Part shown: piece after piece, positions 1-8,068 of the stretch
Position numbering within the stretch: the stretch's first letter is position 1
Layout of the letters: each line of letters opens with the position of its first letter
Assembly: GCA_035630195.1 (NCBI GenBank)
Contig: DASQLD010000610.1
Span: forward strand, 1-17,923
Source: DASQDN01 sp035630195
GTDB lineage: Bacteria; Acidobacteriota; Terriglobia; Bryobacterales; Bryobacteraceae
Direction: 5' to 3'
DNA length: 17,923 nucleotides
Notes under the pieces: model-generated
What the model saw: only the letters and a program-made list of their open reading frames with translations
The model's database searches: none
Told to the model about the DNA's origin: nothing
Position numbers and translations under genes: made by a program

Positions 1-3000
1 TAACTATGGGCGCATTGGCTGCTGATCCTAAGCTGGCCATGATCCAAACACCGCATCATTTCTATTCGCCCGATCCTTTTGAACGGAACCTGGGTATCTT
101 CCGCAAGGTACCGAATGAGAGCGCGCTGTTCTACGGCATCATTCAGGATGGCAATGATCTTTGGGACGCTACGTTCTTCTGTGGATCCTGTGCTGTGCTG
201 CGACGTACCGCGCTGGAAGAGATCGGCGGAATTGCAGTAGAGACCGTAACCGAGGACGCCCATACGGCGTTGCGCATGCACTCGAAAGGGTGGAGCACCG
301 CCTACTTGAACCTGCCGCAGGCGGCGGGACTGGCAACCTCCCGTTTGGCAGATCACGTGGGCCAGCGAATTCGCTGGGCTCGCGGCATGGTTCAGATCCT
401 ACGCGTCGACAATCCGCTCTTCAAGCAAGGCCTGAAGTTTCCGCAGCGCCTTTGTTACCTGAACAGCATGCTTCACTATCTGTTCGCCGGACCGCGCTTT
501 ATCTTTTTACTGTCGCCGCTTGTCTACCTAATACTCGGTCGGTCAAACGTCTTCGGTTATCTGCCTGGCATCTTGGCTTACGGCTTGCCGCATGTCTTCC
601 TATCAACCTTGATGAACTCCCGTGTTCAAGGCAACTACCGTCACTCGTTTTGGAACGAAGTGTACGAAATGGTCCTTGCGCCCTATATCTTCCTGCCCAC
701 TCTGCTCGCATTGATCAATCCGAAATGGGGCAAGTTCAACGTGACGGCAAAGGAATCGGTGGTCGAAGGCACGCATTTCGACTGGGGTATTGCAAAACCA
801 TTTGTCGTTCTCCTTCTTTTGAACCTCGTTGGAATGGGTATGGGCGGGTACCGCGTCTGGACGGAAGGCGATCCGCAGGGCGTTCTTGCAGTGAATCTGG
901 TTTGGGCCTTTTTCAATACGTTGATGCTTGGTGGCGCGTTGGCCGTGGCAAATGAGTCCAAACAAATACGCACAACTGTTCGCGTTAACTCTACGCTTCC
1001 GGTTCGCATTACTCTACCGGATGGACAGATCGTCACCGGTCAAACCGATGACCTGTCCTTAGGTGGAGTCGTTGCGCGGCTGGTTCGTTCGAATGTGCTT
1101 GAGCGCGGGGATTTTACACGCATTGTAGTATCACTTGGCAGCGAAGACTATACGTTGCCTGTAAAGGTCACGTCCACTTCCGGTTCATTAGTCAGATTCC
1201 GTTTCGGCGACCTCAACCTGTCCCAGCAGGCCATGCTCACCCGAGTAATCTTCGGTCGGGCCGACTCCTGGCTGAAATGGCGGTTTAGCTATGAAGTAGA
1301 CCGACCGCTTGTCAACCTGCTTCGAATCACCGCAATGTCCATCCGTGGAATTGGCGTAGCTCTTTATTCACTTGTTCCGAAACGGAAGCCAACGACGAAA
1401 GAGGCGCGCAACGTTCGAGAGCAGACTGTGCTACCTCTGGCGTTTTTACTTTTGCTGCTGGCAGGGGCGCCGAGCGCGACTGCTCAATCGAGCCTTGCTG
1501 CAATTCCCGCCGAATCTGCGCCGATCGGAGCCGCGATCGACACAGGTACCGCTCCCTGGTTTCGTGATGTTCGTGATCTATCGTCGCTCGGCCTCAAGCA
1601 AGGATCTATGGTGCGAGGCGCACGTGGCCGGTTCACGCTCCACTTTGGATTACCAATAACCAAAATGGTCGTAGAGTCAGGGCTAGCGTTGCACTACCGT
1701 GTCTCTCCGCGCGTTGCGAAGGGAAGCAGAATTCATGTGTCCTTGAACGGTTCGCCAGCAGGTACGATACCGGTCCAAACAGGCAGAGGCGCTTCCACTG
1801 TTGTTCAGGCGGACCTCGCCCTTTCTCCTGACCTCTTCGTCGCGGACAACACACTGGACTTTGATTTCGATGGCCAGTGTGCCGGCAACTGCTCAGATAG
1901 CGCGGCTGCTGATCTCTGGTTGTCGTTTGAATCGTCTACTGAGATACGGACGGCCGGCACGCTGCTGCCAATGCCGAATCGATTAAAGCTCTTGCCGGCT
2001 CCCTTCTTAGCCGCTGGCGCTCAAAAGCTGGTGGATATTCCATTCGTTCTGGACCAGCGAAGCGATGCGGCAACGAAGCAAGCTGCCGGTGTAGTGGCAT
2101 CCTGGTTCGGAGTTAAAGCCGACAATCAAGCGCTCCGGTTCCCCGTGACCGAGGGTGTATTTCCATCGGGCAATGTCGTCTTGCTCGCAACGAAAGATTC
2201 GCCACTAGCGACAGCGATCGGTGTCGATACGACAGTTCCGTCGGTTTCCATCCGCAACAATCCGAGCGATGCTTACGGCAAGATTCTCGCCATCGTGGCA
2301 GAGAACGGACGTGGACTTATTGATGCTGCGCGAGCGTTCGCGCTGGAACGGTATTCGAAAGAGGGAGACTTCTCGCTGCTGTCCTTGTCGGACCTCCCTG
2401 CCGTTCGCAAGCCTTATGATGCGCCGCGGTGGCTAGATACTACCCGCGAAGTACGGCTGGCGGAAGACATGTCGGATTCGCAGTTGGAAGTTCGTGGAAG
2501 TGGATCGATACCCCTCTATTTCAGGCTTCCTCCCGATCTGTACTACGGAAACCGCGATACCGTACCGTTCTACCTGAGATATCGTTCGAGCGCACTCGCT
2601 CGTGGCAGCAAGGCGTTCGCCAAACTTCACTTGAATGGTCAACTCATTGCAAGTCGGCCCATTCCGACGAACAGCAGGACTGAGATCCACGAAGAGGTCA
2701 TCTACCTGCCGGTAGCAGCGATTTATCCTCGGAATACTCTCACAGTTGAGTTCTCATACGAAGCAGTACATCTGCAGGACGAAGCATCGAACATCCCCGA
2801 AGCGGCCATTCTGCGGAGTTCCGAACTGATGGTTAAGGGACTACCGCACTTTGCAGCGATGCCTCGTCTGGACATGCTCGCCAATACGGGATTTCCATAC
2901 ACTCGAGTGGCCGATTTATCCGAGACGTTGGTGCTGCTACCAGCGGAGCCAACGTCCGACGAGCTTTCGCTGTACTTGACGATGGCGAGTTTCATGGGTG

Positions 3001-3632
3001 CGCAAACCGGGTATCCTGCTTTGCGCATCGAAGTAGTCCAGCCCAACGGTACGCCCGGAGCCAGCGACAAAGACATTCTTATGATCGGCGCACTTGACCG
3101 GCAGCCGTTACTTCAGAAGTGGGCGGCGCACATGCTCGTTCAACCTTCGGGAAAACGCTTCCATCTGGTGCAGAGCTATGACTGGAGACAATTACTGGCG
3201 AATCTTCCAGGTTCCGGGGGGCTCACCGATCGCAAGAATTTAGAACTGATCCTCGCAAATGATTCCCAGGTAGAGGGCGTTGTTCAAGGCTTTGCGTCTC
3301 CTTTCTTCCCAGGAAGAACCGTCGTGGCGTTCACCTCAATGCCGGGCAAGGGTCTTGCATCCCTGGCCGAAGATTGGGCATCGGTAGCGGACGCTTCTCG
3401 TCTCTATGGTTCCGTGAGCCTGTTCAGTGGCAACCAATTTCATTCGTTCACGCTGGAATCGAGTGGTTATCACGTCGGCAATCTTGCAAACTGGCCCGCT
3501 ATGCAGTATTGGGGTCGGCGTTATTACTGGCTCTCCCCAGTTCTGATTTTTGCGTGCATGTGGCTCCTGACATTGTTCTTCGATAAGCGCCTGGAAGCTC
3601 GGGCAGCGGAACGCTTGGAGGCTCGATCGTGA
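1..3632 (+). CDS. bcsAB: Fused cellulose synthase BcsA-BcsB, 5' end missing
   Basis: This inner-membrane enzyme polymerises UDP-glucose into beta-1,4-glucan and passes it into the periplasm. The frame is already open at the window edge (first full codon at base 3). The ATG at 6 falls inside the GT2 domain, just before the TPHHFYSPDPFERNLG block, so the real start lies upstream. Counting from that ATG: FFCGS at 57-61, the catalytic TED at 82-84, and QRIRW (the Q-x-x-R-W motif) at 120-124. Membrane helices lie roughly between 154 and 313. The PilZ c-di-GMP site is intact: R322-x-x-x-R326 and D349-L-S-L-G-G354. A basic stretch, a signal-peptide-like segment (about 471-494) and then BcsB follow without a stop. 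The BcsB half runs from about 500 to 1208, has two jelly-roll-like 'LNG' regions, and ends in a membrane anchor at about 1173-1193 with a basic tail. Similar fusions are known, for example AcsAB of Komagataeibacter. The first GT2 aspartate motifs lie outside the window. Identification is very secure. Confidence 0.96.
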   Translation, partial: TMGALAADPKLAMIQTPHHFYSPDPFERNLGIFRKVPNESALFYGIIQDGNDLWDATFFCGSCAVLRRTALEEIGGIAVETVTEDAHTALRMHSKGWSTAYLNLPQAAGLATSRLADHVGQRIRWARGMVQILRVDNPLFKQGLKFPQRLCYLNSMLHYLFAGPRFIFLLSPLVYLILGRSNVFGYLPGILAYGLPHVFLSTLMNSRVQGNYRHSFWNEVYEMVLAPYIFLPTLLALINPKWGKFNVTAKESVVEGTHFDWGIAKPFVVLLLLNLVGMGMGGYRVWTEGDPQGVLAVNLVWAFFNTLMLGGALAVANESKQIRTTVRVNSTLPVRITLPDGQIVTGQTDDLSLGGVVARLVRSNVLERGDFTRIVVSLGSEDYTLPVKVTSTSGSLVRFRFGDLNLSQQAMLTRVIFGRADSWLKWRFSYEVDRPLVNLLRITAMSIRGIGVALYSLVPKRKPTTKEARNVREQTVLPLAFLLLLLAGAPSATAQSSLAAIPAESAPIGAAIDTGTAPWFRDVRDLSSLGLKQGSMVRGARGRFTLHFGLPITKMVVESGLALHYRVSPRVAKGSRIHVSLNGSPAGTIPVQTGRGASTVVQADLALSPDLFVADNTLDFDFDGQCAGNCSDSAAADLWLSFESSTEIRTAGTLLPMPNRLKLLPAPFLAAGAQKLVDIPFVLDQRSDAATKQAAGVVASWFGVKADNQALRFPVTEGVFPSGNVVLLATKDSPLATAIGVDTTVPSVSIRNNPSDAYGKILAIVAENGRGLIDAARAFALERYSKEGDFSLLSLSDLPAVRKPYDAPRWLDTTREVRLAEDMSDSQLEVRGSGSIPLYFRLPPDLYYGNRDTVPFYLRYRSSALARGSKAFAKLHLNGQLIASRPIPTNSRTEIHEEVIYLPVAAIYPRNTLTVEFSYEAVHLQDEASNIPEAAILRSSELMVKGLPHFAAMPRLDMLANTGFPYTRVADLSETLVLLPAEPTSDELSLYLTMASFMGAQTGYPALRIEVVQPNGTPGASDKDILMIGALDRQPLLQKWAAHMLVQPSGKRFHLVQSYDWRQLLANLPGSGGLTDRKNLELILANDSQVEGVVQGFASPFFPGRTVVAFTSMPGKGLASLAEDWASVADASRLYGSVSLFSGNQFHSFTLESSGYHVGNLANWPAMQYWGRRYYWLSPVLIFACMWLLTLFFDKRLEARAAERLEARS
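1416..1487 (+). other. Internal signal-peptide-like segment at the BcsA/BcsB junction
   Basis: Residues about 471-494 of the fused protein have the three parts of a signal peptide: a basic stretch before it (KRKPTTKEARNVR), a hydrophobic core (VLPLAFLLLLLAG), and a small-residue end APSATA before Q494. A-T-A|Q fits the AxA rule of signal peptidase I. BcsA's PilZ end is cytoplasmic and BcsB is periplasmic, so this segment must cross the membrane. It could stay as an anchor or be cut to release mature BcsB. Which occurs is inference. Confidence 0.7.
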
Positions 3633-3658
3633 GTCCCAGTGACAGGAAACCCGACATG
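3617..3658 (+). promoter_or_regulatory. Coupled translation start of bcsC (GTGA overlap) with two candidate sites
   Basis: GGAGG at 3617-3621 stands 7 bases before the GTG at 3629, and that GTG overlaps the bcsAB stop as GTGA. This favours translational coupling. A second option is the ATG at 3656, preceded by AGGA at 3644-3647 with an 8-base spacer. It would give a shorter leader before the signal peptide. The GTG has the better Shine-Dalgarno; the ATG gives a more usual signal-peptide length. Confidence 0.55.
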
Positions 3659-6600
3659 AAACGACCGTATTCGATGGTGATGACAATGATGCTACGACAC
3701 ACATTTTTTGTTCTATCGGCAACCACTCTACTCTTGGCTCAGCAGCCGGCGGGTCCATCCTCGCGGGCTTCCGAATTGCTCCTGAGTAAGGCCAGCGCGT
3801 TGGAGTCTCGCGGAAGGATCGATCTCGCGGCGCAGGCCTGGCAACAGTTACTAATGATCGAACCGGAACAGCAGGATGCGATCGCCGGACTCGCACGAGC
3901 AGCAAAGGCGCGTGGGAACGACGCTGAAGCGGCCGCGCTAGTTGAAAAGCTTCGAAAGATCAATCCGGCCAATCCTGCTATTCAACAAGTGGAAGCGCTT
4001 GTTAGGACGGAGAAGCGCAATCCTCAACTTCAGGAGGCGGCCCGGCTTGCCCAGGCGGGAGAAGCTCAAAAGGCGATTGCGATTTATCGAAGCGCATTCG
4101 GAGGCAACACTCCCACGAATGACTGGGCGCTTCCTTATTACGAGACATTAGCCGCAACCCCAGGCGGTTGGGAGCAAGCGACATCTGCGCTCGATAACGC
4201 GCTTCGAAAGAATCCATCGGCTCACGAGTACAAGCTATCTCTAGGGAGGCTTTACACCTATCGGCCCGCGACCAGGATGAAGGGTATCGCGCTTCTGGAG
4301 ACGCTCTCCGGCGCTCACGCGCGTTCAGGTCAGCAAGCATGGAAGCAAGCTCTCGTCTGGGAAGAGGGAAGCGCGCGATCAGCGGAATCGCTTGCCCGAT
4401 ACTTGACTCGCTATCCGGACGCCGAACTGCAAGCCCTCAAAAAGGCACATTCCACTTCCACTGAGGATCTCATCGCGGGCGAGGACCTTAGACAGGCCTA
4501 TAAAGCACTCAAGGCCGAAGACCTGGTGGCTGCGGAGAAGCTCTTTAGCGCAGCGGTCGAAAAAAACCCGAAGCAAGCCGGCGCACACGCGGGTATTGGC
4601 TTCGTTCGGATGAAGAGAGAGGATTTTTTGGGAGCGTTGAAGAGCTTCGAAGTGGCTGTTGCTCTTGCTCCTGGAAATCGTGTTCTTCGTGATGCTGTTA
4701 AGGAAGCCCGCTTCTGGAATTCCATGCAACTGGGTTCCGCTGCTCTGAAGGAAAGTCGTGCCGAAGACGCAGTAAATGTCTTCAAGAAGGCCGTGTCAGA
4801 GCGACCTAACGACCAAAATGCTATGCAGGGATACGCCGGAGCGCTAATGGTGAGCGGCGACTACGCGAGCGCCTTGCCCGTATTGGAGCGCCTGGTTAAA
4901 GCGGATTCCACTCCAGCTCGCAGTTGGATGGATCTGGTGAAGGCGAAACATCACGCACTCGGTTCACAAGCAGCGCTGGACACAATCGCAAAAATCCCCC
5001 CGAGTGTAGCCGTGAAGCTCGCGTCCTCACCTGAATACCTCACATTCGTGGCGGAAGTCTACCAAACGGCTGGACATACACAAGAAGCACGGAAGTCGTT
5101 CAATCAAGCCGTCACAGTGGCCGAAAAGAGTGTTGATCTACCGGTATATGTGCATATGAGTTTGGCCGGTCTCTACTCTACTTTTGGCGAATCAGACAAA
5201 GCGGCAAAGATCTATCGCAGCGCCCTGGAACGGGAGCCGACGAATCTGGCAGCCTGGGAAGGATTCCTTCTCGCTAGCAATCAAAACAATGAAGCTGCGG
5301 ACGCTTTGCACAAGCTTCAGGGGCTTCCAACGTCTGTCCACGAGTCAGCGCAGGCTCGCCCCTCATTCCTGCGCGCCGTAGCTGCCCTCGAAACGAACGT
5401 CGGCAATGTTTCGTCGGCGGAAGCTCTCTTAAATCAGGTAATCGCAATCGAAACTTCGAAGGGCGATCGGCCCAGCTTTTCAACTGAGCTTCAGACCGCG
5501 CAACTTTGGCTCGAACAGGGAAAAAGCACCCAATCAACTCGACGATTTCTGGAGCTTTCGAGATCCTATCCGGACAGCACAGAAGTTTGGAAGGGTCTAG
5601 TTCTAGCTCATCAGAAGGCCGGCGCTTTTGACGAAGCATCCGTATTAATGCACAAGATCCCGGCGTCAGTCGCAATGCAGCTCGAACTCGATCCCGATTA
5701 CGTGGGATCCGCAGCCGCCATATACAAAGAAACGAAGCTCCCGGAGGAGGCGATCCGATTGCTCCAATCTGCCAGCGAACGTTTCTCGAACAATGGCCGT
5801 ACCGTACCACCCGCCTTAACGACACAGCTGGCATGGTTGTTGCTCAACAAACCGGGGAGTGAGCGAGACCTCTTCATATTGCTTCGAAACGCTCGTACAC
5901 GAAGCGACTTCTCCGCCGAACAGCGCAAGAATCTGGATGACATATGGTCGGCATGGTTCCTACAGTCGGCGAACAGAACCGCATCGAGCGGCGATCTGCC
6001 TCGCGCCGTCGCAATTCTCGAAGCTGGTCAACGGATGATGCCCGCTGATCTGCAGATACAGCGTTCCTTGGGAGCGGTCTTGTTGACAAGTGGTGAGGCC
6101 AAACGAGCTGTAGCGGCATATCGATCGGCCGGATTAACGGGAGCGACTTCTGGAGATTACGTCGCGGCGATCGGCGCCTCTCTTGCGGCACAGGAAGCAA
6201 AGTTAGCAGATCAGTGGTTGAAAGAAGGACTGACGAAGTTCCCGAACGACCACGAGCTATTGAGTCTCGCGGGTAAGCACGCAGTCTCGAAGGGCGACTT
6301 CAAGAAAGCAGAAGCTTTCTGGCGGCTGGCGCTGAAAGACATCGACGCGCAATCCCATGAGAAAGTCGTGGAAAGTCTTCGTTCCGGTCCGGAAGGCATC
6401 GCCGGTCTTAAAGCAGGCAATCCAGCCGATGACGCCGCAGCCGTTCTGCTTAGCGCTTCTCAAGTGCAAAACCGACGGTCTAAGGATCAGAAGCCGGCGC
6501 CAACACACCAACTACCTTGGGAAATGCCCGCAACAAGAGGAGATCGGCCGACCACAGCGGCAACAATCACAGGCGATAGTACAAGATCTCTCGTCGATGA

Positions 6601-8059
6601 ACTGCTTAAGGGACGCGACATTCAGGCCTCTACGCCCAAGCGCTCCGCTCCAGTTTTGGCATCGTCGGTAGTACCCGCTTTGACCGGTGTTTCGGCGCCG
6701 AAGGAACGCTCAAGCAAACAAGAGATCGACAAGATGTTGAGCGCACTGCAGACCGAGGCAGGTCGAACGGATCTGAAGAAATCCATCGCCGAACAGCCAA
6801 AGAAAGCAGATCAATCGCTGACTACTCGCGCCGAGGAAGTCTTACCTGATGTCATGCCGCAGTCGGTCGCATTGTTGCTGGAGCCTCGAACCCCGATTGA
6901 TACAACGCCTGAACGAGATCGCATGCTCGACAGAATCAAAACGATCGAAGGGAAGGACAGCCCATACGTCGGACTCGGCGGAATGGTGCAAAGCCGCAAC
7001 GGCCAGGCAGGGTTCGAAAGAATGACGCTGCAAGAATCCACTCTCGAAAGCAGCAACATTCTTTCGGGTCGCCTCCGAGCGACTGTTGTCGCCAAATCCG
7101 TTTTCGCGGATACCGCGAGCCCTACTGGAGAGAGTCTTTTGCAGTTCGGCATGCTGCCACAAGGCGACACCTTCGCGGCTCCAAGCGCAAGTGGATTCGG
7201 CGCTGATCTTCAACTCTCCGGAGCCAATTTCGGTATGCACTTTGGCTCGACACCTCGCGGATTCCTGGTTCGAAATGTCATCGGTGGCTTTCGTATCCGT
7301 CCGGCAGGAGGCCCGATAACGCTCTCGTTTGACCGTGATTCCGTGAAGGACACGATCCTCTCCTATGCCGGTGCACGAGATCCTTTGACGCATCGCGTTT
7401 GGGGTGGTGTCATCGCCAACACTGGTTCGGCCTCCGGCAATTGGGGGGATCAGAAATCAGGAGTTTACTTCAACCTCGGATTCCAGCACTTGACAGGTGA
7501 GTCCGTGGAGACGAATCGCCGTATCGACGGAACTATGGGTACTTACTGGCAGTTGGCGAGCACCTCTGCTGGCTCGCTAAAAGCTGGAGTCAACCTCTTC
7601 GCTATGCACTACGCCAAAAACCTACGGTTCTTCACGGTAGGTCACGGTGGTTACTTCAGTCCCCAGCGCTTCCTTCTATTCAATGTGCCGCTCAACTGGA
7701 CCGGTAAAACGAAACGCCTCGAGTATGTAGTCGGCGCAAGTATCGGGTCGCAGTCTTTCACGGAGGAAGCGTCGCCGTTCTTCCCCATGGACCCGCTGGT
7801 TCAAGGAAAGACAGGACCATACTATCCGACGCTGTCGAGTTCAGGCATTAACTACAACATTGATGTCCGCACTGCTTACCAGGTGGCAGAGAACTGGTTC
7901 CTGGTCGGCTTCCTGAACGTCAACAATGCGCGATCCTATTCACAGCAATCTGCCGGTATTTCGATAAAGTATTCGTTCCGGCCCCGACCTTTGGACACTG
8001 ACCTGTCCATCCCATCTATTCCCGACTGGCGGGGACGCCAGCCGTTCGGAATCCAGTAG
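3629..8059 (+). CDS. bcsC: Cellulose export protein BcsC: TPR periplasmic domain plus outer-membrane barrel
   Basis: BcsC carries nascent cellulose through the periplasm and across the outer membrane. From the GTG, a signal peptide ends near residue 37 (hydrophobic core about 24-37, likely cut LLA|QQ). A long helical TPR array follows, from about 43 to 920. Clear units include the stretch around 292-355 (AAVEKNPKQAGAHAGIGFVR) and one around 524-553 (SALEREPTNLAAWEGF). A low-complexity linker rich in Lys, Thr, Ala and Pro spans roughly 925-1110. From G1115 (GLGGMVQSR) to the end is the BCSC C-terminal barrel, with alternating beta strands and the family's GHGGYFSPQRFLLF block. At 1476 residues it is longer than E. 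coli BcsC (about 1157), mainly through the helical array and linker. It extends some 9 residues past the P-D-W that normally closes the family (ending RGRQPFGIQ). It is cotranscribed with bcsAB; the next gene follows after 9 bases. Identification is secure. Confidence 0.95.
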   Translation: MSPSDRKPDMKRPYSMVMTMMLRHTFFVLSATTLLLAQQPAGPSSRASELLLSKASALESRGRIDLAAQAWQQLLMIEPEQQDAIAGLARAAKARGNDAEAAALVEKLRKINPANPAIQQVEALVRTEKRNPQLQEAARLAQAGEAQKAIAIYRSAFGGNTPTNDWALPYYETLAATPGGWEQATSALDNALRKNPSAHEYKLSLGRLYTYRPATRMKGIALLETLSGAHARSGQQAWKQALVWEEGSARSAESLARYLTRYPDAELQALKKAHSTSTEDLIAGEDLRQAYKALKAEDLVAAEKLFSAAVEKNPKQAGAHAGIGFVRMKREDFLGALKSFEVAVALAPGNRVLRDAVKEARFWNSMQLGSAALKESRAEDAVNVFKKAVSERPNDQNAMQGYAGALMVSGDYASALPVLERLVKADSTPARSWMDLVKAKHHALGSQAALDTIAKIPPSVAVKLASSPEYLTFVAEVYQTAGHTQEARKSFNQAVTVAEKSVDLPVYVHMSLAGLYSTFGESDKAAKIYRSALEREPTNLAAWEGFLLASNQNNEAADALHKLQGLPTSVHESAQARPSFLRAVAALETNVGNVSSAEALLNQVIAIETSKGDRPSFSTELQTAQLWLEQGKSTQSTRRFLELSRSYPDSTEVWKGLVLAHQKAGAFDEASVLMHKIPASVAMQLELDPDYVGSAAAIYKETKLPEEAIRLLQSASERFSNNGRTVPPALTTQLAWLLLNKPGSERDLFILLRNARTRSDFSAEQRKNLDDIWSAWFLQSANRTASSGDLPRAVAILEAGQRMMPADLQIQRSLGAVLLTSGEAKRAVAAYRSAGLTGATSGDYVAAIGASLAAQEAKLADQWLKEGLTKFPNDHELLSLAGKHAVSKGDFKKAEAFWRLALKDIDAQSHEKVVESLRSGPEGIAGLKAGNPADDAAAVLLSASQVQNRRSKDQKPAPTHQLPWEMPATRGDRPTTAATITGDSTRSLVDELLKGRDIQASTPKRSAPVLASSVVPALTGVSAPKERSSKQEIDKMLSALQTEAGRTDLKKSIAEQPKKADQSLTTRAEEVLPDVMPQSVALLLEPRTPIDTTPERDRMLDRIKTIEGKDSPYVGLGGMVQSRNGQAGFERMTLQESTLESSNILSGRLRATVVAKSVFADTASPTGESLLQFGMLPQGDTFAAPSASGFGADLQLSGANFGMHFGSTPRGFLVRNVIGGFRIRPAGGPITLSFDRDSVKDTILSYAGARDPLTHRVWGGVIANTGSASGNWGDQKSGVYFNLGFQHLTGESVETNRRIDGTMGTYWQLASTSAGSLKAGVNLFAMHYAKNLRFFTVGHGGYFSPQRFLLFNVPLNWTGKTKRLEYVVGASIGSQSFTEEASPFFPMDPLVQGKTGPYYPTLSSSGINYNIDVRTAYQVAENWFLVGFLNVNNARSYSQQSAGISIKYSFRPRPLDTDLSIPSIPDWRGRQPFGIQ

Positions 8060-8068
8060 CACGAGGCG

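Noticed and set aside
6..8. ATG at base 6 as the true start of the cellulose synthase gene
   Set aside because: It sits inside the conserved GT2 domain, after the UDP-binding and first aspartate motifs that the family needs. The frame is open to the window edge, so the gene is 5' truncated.
161..955. Open frame of 264 codons on the + strand overlapping bcsA
   Set aside because: It is an out-of-frame shadow of the conserved BcsA sequence. Its product is a low-complexity Arg/Ala/Ser-rich chain with no motif.
5274..5834. Open frame of 186 codons on the - strand within bcsC
   Set aside because: It lies wholly inside the well-supported bcsC coding region, its product is Arg/Cys-rich with no domain, and no ribosome site is evident. 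The same applies to other antisense frames at 3336-3905, 6842-7393, 10435-11052 and 15703-16230.
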